From Paenibacillus kobensis NBRC 15729 (GTDB taxonomy: Bacteria; Bacillota; Bacilli; Paenibacillales; Paenibacillaceae): 64,000 nt of DNA. Numbering within the stretch: the first letter of the stretch is position 1; every line of letters begins with the position of its first letter. The stretch lies in the NCBI RefSeq assembly GCF_004000825.1, contig NZ_BILZ01000018.1:31817-95816 (forward strand), read 5' to 3'. The translations under genes and the position numbers were made by a program. The notes under the pieces were generated by a model, which was given only the letters and a program-made list of their open reading frames with translations, was not told the origin of the DNA and ran no database searches. Below, one piece after another: positions 36,773-45,200 of the stretch.

Positions 36773-37861
36773 ATGCTGGAACGTTACGGACATGGCGGAG
36801 ATTTGGTTACGGCGGCGGGGTTGTATGGCATTCCAGCCGACCGGTTTCTCGATTTCAGCTCGAATATGAATCCTTTCGGACCGCCGGACGCGGTCCGTTT
36901 TGTTATGGAGACGAGATGGCAGGAGCTTGACCGGTATCCGGATCCTGCGGTTCGCGGTCTGCGAAGCAAGCTCGCGCAGCGGCACGGCATTGGCGAGGAT
37001 CAGATCCTGTGCGGCAACGGTGCAGCGGAACTGATCGAGCTGGCCGTTCGAGCCGCTAAGCCGACTGGCGGCGTCGGCTTAGCAGTGCCGGGATTCGGAG
37101 AGTATGCCGAAGCGGCGGACAAGTTCGCCTCCGGTCCGATCATTCGCGTACCGCTTCTGGAGGAAGAGACGTTCCGTTTATCGGAGCAGCGGGTCATGGA
37201 AGCGGCACAGCAAGAGCGGCCGGGACTATGGCTGCTTGGTTCGCCGAACAATCCGACAGGAATGACGGTGGATCGCGGTCTGGTGTTGAAGCTGCTGGAT
37301 ACAGGCGCCTTCGTCGTGATTGACGAAGCCTTTCTTGATTTTATGCCGGATGATGAGGACCGTACATTGATACGCGAAGCGGCGGACCGGCCGAACCTGC
37401 TTGTCATTCGGTCGATGACGAAGTTTTATGCGATTCCCGGCATCCGCCTCGGCTATGCGGTCGGTTCCACGGAGACGATCCTGGCGATGCGCAGCTTGCA
37501 GACGCAATGGAGCGTGAACTCGCTTGCGCAATGGATCGGCGAAGCGGTACTGGACGATGCGGCGTATGCCGAGCGCACGCGGGCATGGCTTGCCGAGGAG
37601 CGACCTCGGCTGGCGGAGGCGTTAACGAGCCTTGGCTGCAAGGTGTTCGACAGTGTGACGAACTACTTGCTCGTTAATCTGCCGGACAGCCTTGAGGCGG
37701 ACGCGGCAGAACTTCAGCGGCGAATGGGCGCGCGAGGCGTGCTGATTCGTGATGCTTCGCATTTTGAAGGGCTGAATGGGCGTTTCATACGAGTGGCTGT
37801 GAAGCTGAGAGAGCAGAACGAACAGCTGATGGCTGTAATGACTGCGTGCTTGGGCGAGTGA
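36773..37861 (+). CDS. cobD: Threonine-phosphate decarboxylase
   Basis: CobD is a PLP enzyme that makes (R)-1-amino-2-propanol phosphate from threonine phosphate for CbiB. The 362-residue product has the class-II aminotransferase fold with SSNMNPFGPPDAV, GNGAAELIELAV, LGSPNNPTGMTV, DEAFLDFM and the PLP lysine Lys217 in SMTKFYAIPGIRLGY. GAGGAGGAGACAG precedes the ATG. It resembles histidinol-phosphate aminotransferase; the operon context decides the call. Hexanucleotide repeats begin at its stop codon. Confidence 0.93.
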   Translation: MLERYGHGGDLVTAAGLYGIPADRFLDFSSNMNPFGPPDAVRFVMETRWQELDRYPDPAVRGLRSKLAQRHGIGEDQILCGNGAAELIELAVRAAKPTGGVGLAVPGFGEYAEAADKFASGPIIRVPLLEEETFRLSEQRVMEAAQQERPGLWLLGSPNNPTGMTVDRGLVLKLLDTGAFVVIDEAFLDFMPDDEDRTLIREAADRPNLLVIRSMTKFYAIPGIRLGYAVGSTETILAMRSLQTQWSVNSLAQWIGEAVLDDAAYAERTRAWLAEERPRLAEALTSLGCKVFDSVTNYLLVNLPDSLEADAAELQRRMGARGVLIRDASHFEGLNGRFIRVAVKLREQNEQLMAVMTACLGE

Positions 37862-37944
37862 GTGGAAGTGTGAGTGTAAGTGTGAGTGTAAGAGCAAGAG
37901 CAAGAGCAAGAGCAAGAGCAAGAGCAAGAGCAAGAGCAAGTGCA
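37855..37944 (+). repeat. Hexanucleotide microsatellite between cobD and cbiZ
   Basis: Eight perfect AGAGCA units run from 37891 to 37938. They are preceded by two copies of the 12-mer AAGTGTGAGTGT (37866-37889) and looser hexamers reaching back into the cobD stop codon. The array ends about 60 bp before the cbiZ start. On the minus strand it reads as poly-leucine, which is not a gene. Confidence 0.9.
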
Positions 37945-38000
37945 AATGAAAGTTATAACGTCAGTCAAATGACTTCTTATTTGGAAAGGTGAGCGGGAGC

Positions 38001-38720
38001 GTGCAGCCATTTCGAAAGTCAAACAACTATGAAAGCACATGCTGGCCCGGCGTCCGTGCAGTATTTTCAGACGATAGGGAACGCATCACGATAGACGCTC
38101 CCGGTATGCTGCGAACCATCAGCAGTGCGGTATACGGTGGCGGCATGGCGAGCGCTGACCGGTTCGTCAATTGGAAAGTTCCGCTTTCGTATAACAACGA
38201 CGATCCGAATACAGAAATTTTGGACCGGCTGGGGCAGTGGGGGTTAGATGGGGATCGATCGGTTGTCCTAATGACAGCGGCCAAGCTGACGCATGCATCC
38301 GTATCGGAGTATAGGGACGACCGGTTCAAGCTCATCTGTTTGACGACGGCTGGCACGGGCAATGCGGCCCGGGCTGGCAGTGAGCGAACGGTGTATGAAG
38401 CGTGGCGGCCGGGTACGATAAACACGTTCCTGCTGTTTGACGGCCAATTGTCGGACGCCGCCATGGTCAACGCACTCATGACCGCTGTCGAAGCCAAAGC
38501 AGCAGCACTCCAGGACGTCGGCTTGCGCGACCCGGACAACGGCCTCATCGCGACGGGCACGACGACCGATGCAATCGTTCTCGGCGTAAGCGGCAATTCG
38601 GCATACGGAGCTGTGCATGAATACGCCGGCACGGCGACAACCGTCGGCGCCGCAATCGGTAAGCTCGTGTACGACACGGCATATGAGGCGGTTGTGACGC
38701 AGGGGGAAGAGTTGAGTTAA
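38001..38720 (+). CDS. cbiZ: Adenosylcobinamide amidohydrolase CbiZ
   Basis: CbiZ removes the aminopropanol side chain from adenosylcobinamide or pseudocobalamin to give adenosylcobyric acid, so foreign cobamides can be rebuilt with the preferred base. The 239-residue product has the family features MLRTISSAVYGGGM, NWKVPLSYNNDDP, MTAAKLTHASV, TTAGTGNAARAG and TGTTTDAIVLGVSG. The GTG at 38001 is preferred because AAAGGTGA lies 8 bp upstream; a GTG at 37989 in frame has no ribosome site. It is the last gene of the riboswitch-controlled operon. Confidence 0.93.
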   Translation: MQPFRKSNNYESTCWPGVRAVFSDDRERITIDAPGMLRTISSAVYGGGMASADRFVNWKVPLSYNNDDPNTEILDRLGQWGLDGDRSVVLMTAAKLTHASVSEYRDDRFKLICLTTAGTGNAARAGSERTVYEAWRPGTINTFLLFDGQLSDAAMVNALMTAVEAKAAALQDVGLRDPDNGLIATGTTTDAIVLGVSGNSAYGAVHEYAGTATTVGAAIGKLVYDTAYEAVVTQGEELS

Positions 38721-38863
38721 GCAGGGAAGATTGATAGCGCGCTCGGTGGTAATGGACCTGGGCACAGGTGTGGAGTTACTGAACGCTTCACTTCTTGCTG
38801 AGAGTGTGATGGATGATTATTTGCTTGAGTGACGGATGATGCCTGTAGGGAGATGGATGATTA

Positions 38864-39044
38864 CTGTAAAAAGTGCAGCCATTTGATGGACTGAGCGCAG
38901 TTTGAGCATAATGTCTGCATAAAGTGCAGTTATATTCTCGTAATCTGTCTGCATGGAGTTGATTTGAATCAAAAGCCTGCATTTATTGCAGGCTTGGTTT
39001 TTTGTTGGATCACATACAATCTCCATTCCTGCACATTGTGCAGG
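38864..39044. repeat. Four-palindrome intergenic element, TGCA family
   Basis: Four short palindromes share CTGCA-N5-TGCAG character: CTGTA-AAAAG-TGCAG (38864-38878), CTGCA-TAAAG-TGCAG (38915-38929), CCTGCA-TTTAT-TGCAGG (38976-38992) and CCTGCACA-T-TGTGCAGG (39028-39044). Their centres are 51, 62 and 52 bp apart. The layout echoes the TTGTA elements at 3721 and 58948. The 600 bp between cbiZ and the next gene contains no recognisable gene. Confidence 0.65.
38973..39003 (+). terminator. Intrinsic terminator, probable end of the cobalamin operon
   Basis: AAGCCTGCA and TGCAGGCTT form a perfect 9-bp stem around TTTAT, followed by GGTTTTTT. It is also one of the palindromes of the array at 38864-39044. 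Confidence 0.8.
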
Positions 39045-39100
39045 CTTGCGAAAATTAGCACGCGCAGCAGCGAGATTAAGATGGAGTGAAAGAACTTAAC

Positions 39101-39134
39101 ACCGGTGAGCCCGAGAGGGCCGCCGGTTTTTTTG
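39101..39134 (+). terminator. Second terminator-like hairpin upstream of the Rhs island
   Basis: ACCGG...GCCC pairs with GGGC...CCGGT around GAGA, with a small internal loop, followed by seven Ts. Any RNA ending here would start in the preceding non-coding DNA; no such gene was identified. Confidence 0.65.
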
Positions 39135-39319
39135 TGTAATTGAGATGAAGGGCACAGCAATCGACAGCATTCGTCTATTTGCACCTCTTTTCATATTTAT
39201 CAAAATTATCCATAATTGAGAAGTTGTTGGTACGAGTGCTGAAAGGGGGATAGAGAGAGTCAAAGTCAAACAAACCGTGTCTAGAAGAAAACGAATAAGG
39301 AATAGGAGAGATTAAGTTG

Positions 39320-42166
39320 ATGAGAAGGTTTTGTACATTCCTAAGTGTGTTAATGTTGCTGACTGTACTCCCTTTAACGGGAGTTGAGGCGTCTGACTAT
39401 GAACCTGTGCTTGCAGCAGATACTAGTGAAGGAACAATAGTTGATCCGCTTTTGACTAACGACGAGACTGTTGTTTCAGATACCTACGAGATAAAGGGTA
39501 CGGATGGTTTAGTACAAGTCCCATCTAACCCAATTAATTCGAATATCAAGTCGGAAGTTGCTGCGCAGTTGAACGAGAAGAACAGAACCGTAGTAGGAGA
39601 GAACATTAAGAAAAGAACAAGTCATACGAAACACTACCTGATGTCGGACGGTTCATATAAAGCGGTCATCTCCTCCAACGATGTGCACTATACGGACGAG
39701 AATGGAGCGTTTCAAGATATTGATACGTCACTTACAGACGAGGCTGATCTAGATCTGATACCGGATCAGGGTTCAGTATCTGCGGATTCGGCTGCAGATT
39801 TCAAGAGTATCGTAAAAAAGAATAAAGAAAATCGAAAATTGAAGTCCCTTGATAAATCCGATACGAATTACCGGGCGCTTCGTGTTCCGTATGATGTGTC
39901 GATTCCAAAGAACATTCAGAAGGGATATTCGATCTCGAAAAGCGGGGAAACGATGGCTTTCATCCCAGTAGGCGCTTCGAAGTCCAAAGGTATCGCCAGC
40001 AATAATTCGGTATTTTACTCCAACGTATGGACAGATACGGATGTTCGGCTGGATGTCCAGAATGATGGCATAAAAGAAAGCATTGTTTTGAATTCTCCGA
40101 ATTCGCCAACCACGTTCTCTTTTCAAATGCAAACAAACAGTGCTCTACAGTCGATTCAACATCTAAACCTGTTGCCTGCATGGGCAAAAGATAACAACGG
40201 CAAAGTCATTGAGGTTGCTCAGACGATGCGGCAGGAGAACGGCGCTTCCTTCATCGATTTGAATATCGACGCAGCAGGTGTGGCATTCCCCGTCATTATT
40301 GACCCGACTGTGCAAATTGCAAACGAGACACAAGATACGTATGTAATGGCTAATTCCCCTGACTCTCGGATTTATGGTAGAACTGAACTTTGGGTCGGAA
40401 GTCCATTTGACTGTTATTGTAGAATTGATTCGTTTATACAATTCGACTTATCAAGTATCCCAAGTGATTCAACTATTTTAGATGCGAAACTTAATTTGAT
40501 AACTACTTATGATAACTTTACGAAACCGGGAAATGGCTATATTAATTTGCACCGAGTCACCTCATACTGGAATGAAGCGATTACCTGGAACACAACTCCT
40601 GGAATTAATGAGTTAGTCTCGGAAACAGTTATTCCTCTCATGACAAGATCTGGGCAACAATTTGATTTCGATATCAAATCGGCCGTCACGAATTGGGTGA
40701 ATGGAACATGGACGAATTATGGTCTCAGAATGATGAGTTATTCAGATTTCTATTTCACATTCTACAACAACAATTGGCCTGACCACGCCCCTAAACTCAC
40801 CATCACTTACGAGCAAAAACCGGTATCCCCACAAGTCCTCTATCCGAATGGCGGAGAAGTGGTCGACGCCCTGTACAACATCACGTGGAATTCAGCGAGT
40901 GACCCGGATACGGTACAGTCGCAGTTGAAATACCAAGCCCAGCTGTCGCAAGACGGCGGGATGAACTGGACGGATCTGGCCGCTTTAACCGCAGCATCGC
41001 AAACCCAACTCTCCTATGATTTTACTTCCAAGACCGCTTCTACGAACAGCCTCATTCGCGTCCGAGCATTCGATGGCACCAATTACGGTCCTTGGGATCA
41101 ATCGGATGCGCCATTCACCATCAAGCATAATATTGCGCCAAGTAAACCTACTGGCCTCAGTCCCGGCAACACGGCATCCGCTTCGGCAACAATCGTAATC
41201 GGATCCCCGATACTCAAATGGAATTTTGCTGATTCGGACGCAGGAGATACTCAATCCGCTTATCAGATCGTGATCTATAACGGTACTACGGTGGTCAAGG
41301 ATACAGGCTGGGTAACGTCATCGTTGAGTACGTATACGGTTCCATCTGGAACGCTAACGAGGGATACAACCTATAACTGGAAAATAAGGACGAAAGACCG
41401 GGCAGGCGCTATTTCGGCGTACACATCCTTGTATTATATCAAAGTCAATGCACTTCCGGTTGTGGCGGTTACTTCTTATACCAACGGACAACAGCTGTCG
41501 GATAACATTTTGACATTTACCTGGACCTATTCAGATGCCAATAGTCAAGCACAGTCCAAATATCAAGTGACAGGCAGCCGAGATAACTGGGCAACGGTCG
41601 GGTTTAACTCCGGCGTATTGAACGGCAACGCCACTACTTATACGACGCCAGCATTGGCTAGCGGCACATGGAGCTTTAAAGTGACGGCATACGACGGCTT
41701 GGAGTGGGCGACTGCGGCGATACGCAGCAATCTGGTTCTCTCGAATGCATTCGAGCCGAACGATACGAACGCACAGGCATTCGCCATCACCTACAATCAA
41801 TCCTATAGTTCGCTTGTTAACAGCGCTACGGATGTCGATTTCTTTAAATTTACAGCTACGTCCAACGAAATCGATAGACTTATCCTGAATGTGCCAAGCG
41901 GCTTGAACTATGACGTGTACATTTACGATTCGTCGATGAAGCTTATTACGGCCGGGGTCCAAGGAACTGCGATTCAGGAGAACGAACTGTTCGATGTGAA
42001 AGCAGGCAGCACCTATTATATTAAAATCGTTAGCGTTGGCGGCAGTTTTAGCACGACCGCAGCTTATAATTTCACCCTCGCACCTGCGACAATGAAATTT
42101 AATACGACTTACCAATACGACAGCAACGGCAATACGACCTCGAAGACGACCGTGACAACACCATAA
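39320..42166 (+). CDS. Secreted DNRLRE/PPC-domain protein, WapA N-terminal-like
   Basis: The roughly 948-residue secreted protein has a signal peptide (hydrophobic core about 4-20). A long linker is followed by a DNRLRE carbohydrate-binding-type domain (about 335-495: DTYVMANSPDSRIYGRTELW, FIQFDLSSIP, WNEAITWNTTP). Three Fn3/Ig-like modules follow (about 500-810), then a bacterial pre-peptidase C-terminal domain (FEPNDTNAQAF...DVDFFKF, about 813-925). The last residues (TYQYDSNGNTTSKTT) look like a single YD repeat. Together with the next gene it corresponds to a split WapA. AATAGGAGAG precedes the ATG at 39320; a TTG at 39317 is equally possible. Confidence 0.8.
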   Translation: MRRFCTFLSVLMLLTVLPLTGVEASDYEPVLAADTSEGTIVDPLLTNDETVVSDTYEIKGTDGLVQVPSNPINSNIKSEVAAQLNEKNRTVVGENIKKRTSHTKHYLMSDGSYKAVISSNDVHYTDENGAFQDIDTSLTDEADLDLIPDQGSVSADSAADFKSIVKKNKENRKLKSLDKSDTNYRALRVPYDVSIPKNIQKGYSISKSGETMAFIPVGASKSKGIASNNSVFYSNVWTDTDVRLDVQNDGIKESIVLNSPNSPTTFSFQMQTNSALQSIQHLNLLPAWAKDNNGKVIEVAQTMRQENGASFIDLNIDAAGVAFPVIIDPTVQIANETQDTYVMANSPDSRIYGRTELWVGSPFDCYCRIDSFIQFDLSSIPSDSTILDAKLNLITTYDNFTKPGNGYINLHRVTSYWNEAITWNTTPGINELVSETVIPLMTRSGQQFDFDIKSAVTNWVNGTWTNYGLRMMSYSDFYFTFYNNNWPDHAPKLTITYEQKPVSPQVLYPNGGEVVDALYNITWNSASDPDTVQSQLKYQAQLSQDGGMNWTDLAALTAASQTQLSYDFTSKTASTNSLIRVRAFDGTNYGPWDQSDAPFTIKHNIAPSKPTGLSPGNTASASATIVIGSPILKWNFADSDAGDTQSAYQIVIYNGTTVVKDTGWVTSSLSTYTVPSGTLTRDTTYNWKIRTKDRAGAISAYTSLYYIKVNALPVVAVTSYTNGQQLSDNILTFTWTYSDANSQAQSKYQVTGSRDNWATVGFNSGVLNGNATTYTTPALASGTWSFKVTAYDGLEWATAAIRSNLVLSNAFEPNDTNAQAFAITYNQSYSSLVNSATDVDFFKFTATSNEIDRLILNVPSGLNYDVYIYDSSMKLITAGVQGTAIQENELFDVKAGSTYYIKIVSVGGSFSTTAAYNFTLAPATMKFNTTYQYDSNGNTTSKTTVTTP

Positions 42167-42246
42167 TCGTTGCAAATTGCTTCGCACTAGAGGCAGTCAT
42201 CACGCTATTCATGGCTGTCTCTGTTTGAATAAGAGGAGGATCTACG

Positions 42247-45200
42247 TTGAAGAATGTTGTAACGAAAGCGTTCCTATATTTGATCATCTGTTCATTCTTG
42301 GTGGCATATGTACCAGTTGACGATCGTACCGTAAGCGCCGAGCCATCATCCGAGATGAACGCCCCGTCACAATCCGTTGATGCAGCAAGCGAAAAGAAGA
42401 AAAGCATGTGGATCGAACAGTTTGGTGTAACGAACGAAGAGATTCAAGCCGAACTTGATGAAGGCTATACATTGGACGATATTGAAAAAGCGTTAAATCG
42501 GATGAAGGCTTCCGGTGAATCGCTTGAAGTGAGTTTGGTGAAAGTTAAGCCGCATGCGGTTAACCGTTCCCAAGAAGCCAAAAGTCAAGTAACAAGTGAT
42601 GTGGACGCGGATAGCTTTGCAGCAGCAACTCCGGCAATGGCACTCATGAGTGCGGCTGTTCAAAGCCCAATCCCCGATTACAATCATGTGAAGACGAAGC
42701 CCGACGAAGCACCGTTCACGGTTCAACTGGATAATGAAACGGTATCGACTTTATCAGGCGGACTTTCGCTTCGTGCCGCAGATCTGAGCTTGCCTGGCCG
42801 AAATGGCTTATCTTTCACTTTATCTAGAAGTTACGACAGCGGTTCTTCGCAGTTCGATCAAATGGCCGTTAAGTGGGGAGAGAACGCAACAGAACAGCCG
42901 ATGGAAGAGAAAAGGTTTCCGATAGGCAAAGGCTGGGGGTGGGACCTCTCTTTCATCGAAATCAACGAGACCGCCAAGTTTCTGCATTTAGCGGGGTCAG
43001 GCGTATTCAAGATCGATGAGAACAATGCTCTCGTCGGCTACCCTTGGATCGATCTTACTTTTGCACCGGATACAAGTGTAACGGTTAACTCCGTTGTTTC
43101 TGCATATGTTCTGAAGTCGATCCAACATATGAACCAATATTTTAATGCAGAAGGCCAACTGATTCAGATCTCGGACGCTTACAACAATAAAATTACGTTT
43201 TCGTATTCGAACCATGCTATCTATGGATCCGTACTAACGAATGTATCGGATGCAATCGGCAATAGCATCAACATAGCCTATAATCAAACCTCTGTTGTTC
43301 TGACTTCGGGTACCAGAACGGTCAAATACTATAAAGCAAATTACAATGGCAAGGAATTGTTGAGCCAAGTCGTTGACGAGCTCGGCCGTGCGACGACGTA
43401 TGATTACAGTATTAAGAATGCAAAGTTCAGTTTGCTTGGTACAACAGCCGATACGGATAACCCCTATGCTTTGATATCCGGCGTTACTTATCCGACAGGG
43501 GCGAAGACCGTATATGCGTATGAAGATACCCCGACTACGCGGTACATCTCGGATAATGCCGTCAATCAAGTCTACCGGGTCAAATCGCGGGAAGAACAAT
43601 TCACTTTGTCGGACAACTCCATTCAACACGTTAATCATAAGGACATCTCATATCCGACCGGCGATATTGGAAGCTCGAATAACGCGGACATTACGTTCAC
43701 GGTTCGGATTAACGATGGAGCCATCGATACTACTTTTACGAACTTCAAAGATTATATCGACGCCACGCACTCACCTGTATTTTACAACACCGCGATTGTT
43801 TCGACTGCGACCGCTGAAGGCAAGACTTATACGAACCAAACGGACTATACGTATGATCGTGCACGGAAATGGCCGGTACCTACGAATACGAAGGTAACGC
43901 GATCGGAGTCAGGTTCTACGGCTACCTCTATTACAACAACATCTGCCATGTATGACGATTATGGCAATATCATCTCCACCACTGATCCTATGGGAACAAT
44001 GACACGCAATACATTTGATCCAACGACTCATTTATTGCAGACCGTTGCAAAGCCTATCAATGGCGCCCAGCAATGGCAATATACCCAGTATACAAGGAAT
44101 TCGTTAGGGGCCGTTATCAAGGAGCAGCTGTATGCAGGCACTTCTTCTGGTCCAACGGGTAATCCTCTGCGAGAAACGAATTACGAGAATATCGATGCAA
44201 CAACCGGTAACGTCGGCCAGATCCGTTATGCAAACGGTTCGTCGGGCGACTCTACCACCCTTATCGAATATTCAGCAGCGTATAAGAACGCGTTTCCGAC
44301 CAAGACATCGACGGTCGTCCATGATATTGAAGGGAATGCGTCAACTATCGTAAGAGAATATACGTATGCTTCGACAATGGGACAGCTCCAGCAATACAAG
44401 GACGGTCAATCCGGCATCCAATATGGATACGATAATGCGGGACGAGTGACGAGAGTGACACATCTTGCAGACAACAGCTTCATGTCGATCGAATACTTGG
44501 ATTATTTGAACCAAATGGTTGCTACAGATCAGACGGGCGTGAAATCGGTGACCAAATGGAATCCCGTCGGATGGAAGACGGACGCCGGCATCACGGAGGA
44601 CGGCAAATATAAGGCCAAAGCGAAGTATGGATACGATGCGAAAGGCAACGTGCTGTGGACGGAAGACGCGACGGGAAACCGGACGAACTACGGATACGAT
44701 CAATGGAGCAGACAGCGTTCCGTGACGTTCCCGGACCTTGATACGAATTCTACCGTTATGAATGACATTGCCAATACTAAGACGAGCACCGATTCGAAAG
44801 GCAATGTTCAGAAAGAGTACTACGACTTGCTCGGCAGAGTGTTGAAGGTAGAAGAGACGAATCCTGGGAAGCAGCCGACGATTCTATCATCGTATACGTA
44901 TGACAACGCGGGCAATGTACTGACGGTTAAGGATAATGCTGTTCAATCGAACACGACAACCTACGCCTATGACGTGCTTAGTCAGTTGAGAAGTGTATCT
45001 GTCATGGTGAACGGAGCGGTGCAGACCACCTCGTATGATTACGATGCACTAGGCAACCAGACGACGATTACCTTCCCGGACAATAAGACGACGATCAAGA
45101 AGTATGACGAAGCGGGAAGGCTGATTCAGAACACCGTTGCAGCAGTGAGCGGCAAAAATAATATTGAATCGTACTACTACGATACCAATAACAATTTGAT

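Noticed and set aside
37622..37945. Minus-strand frame starting with a run of leucines
   Set aside because: The run is the AGAGCA microsatellite read backwards, and the rest is a shadow of cobD.
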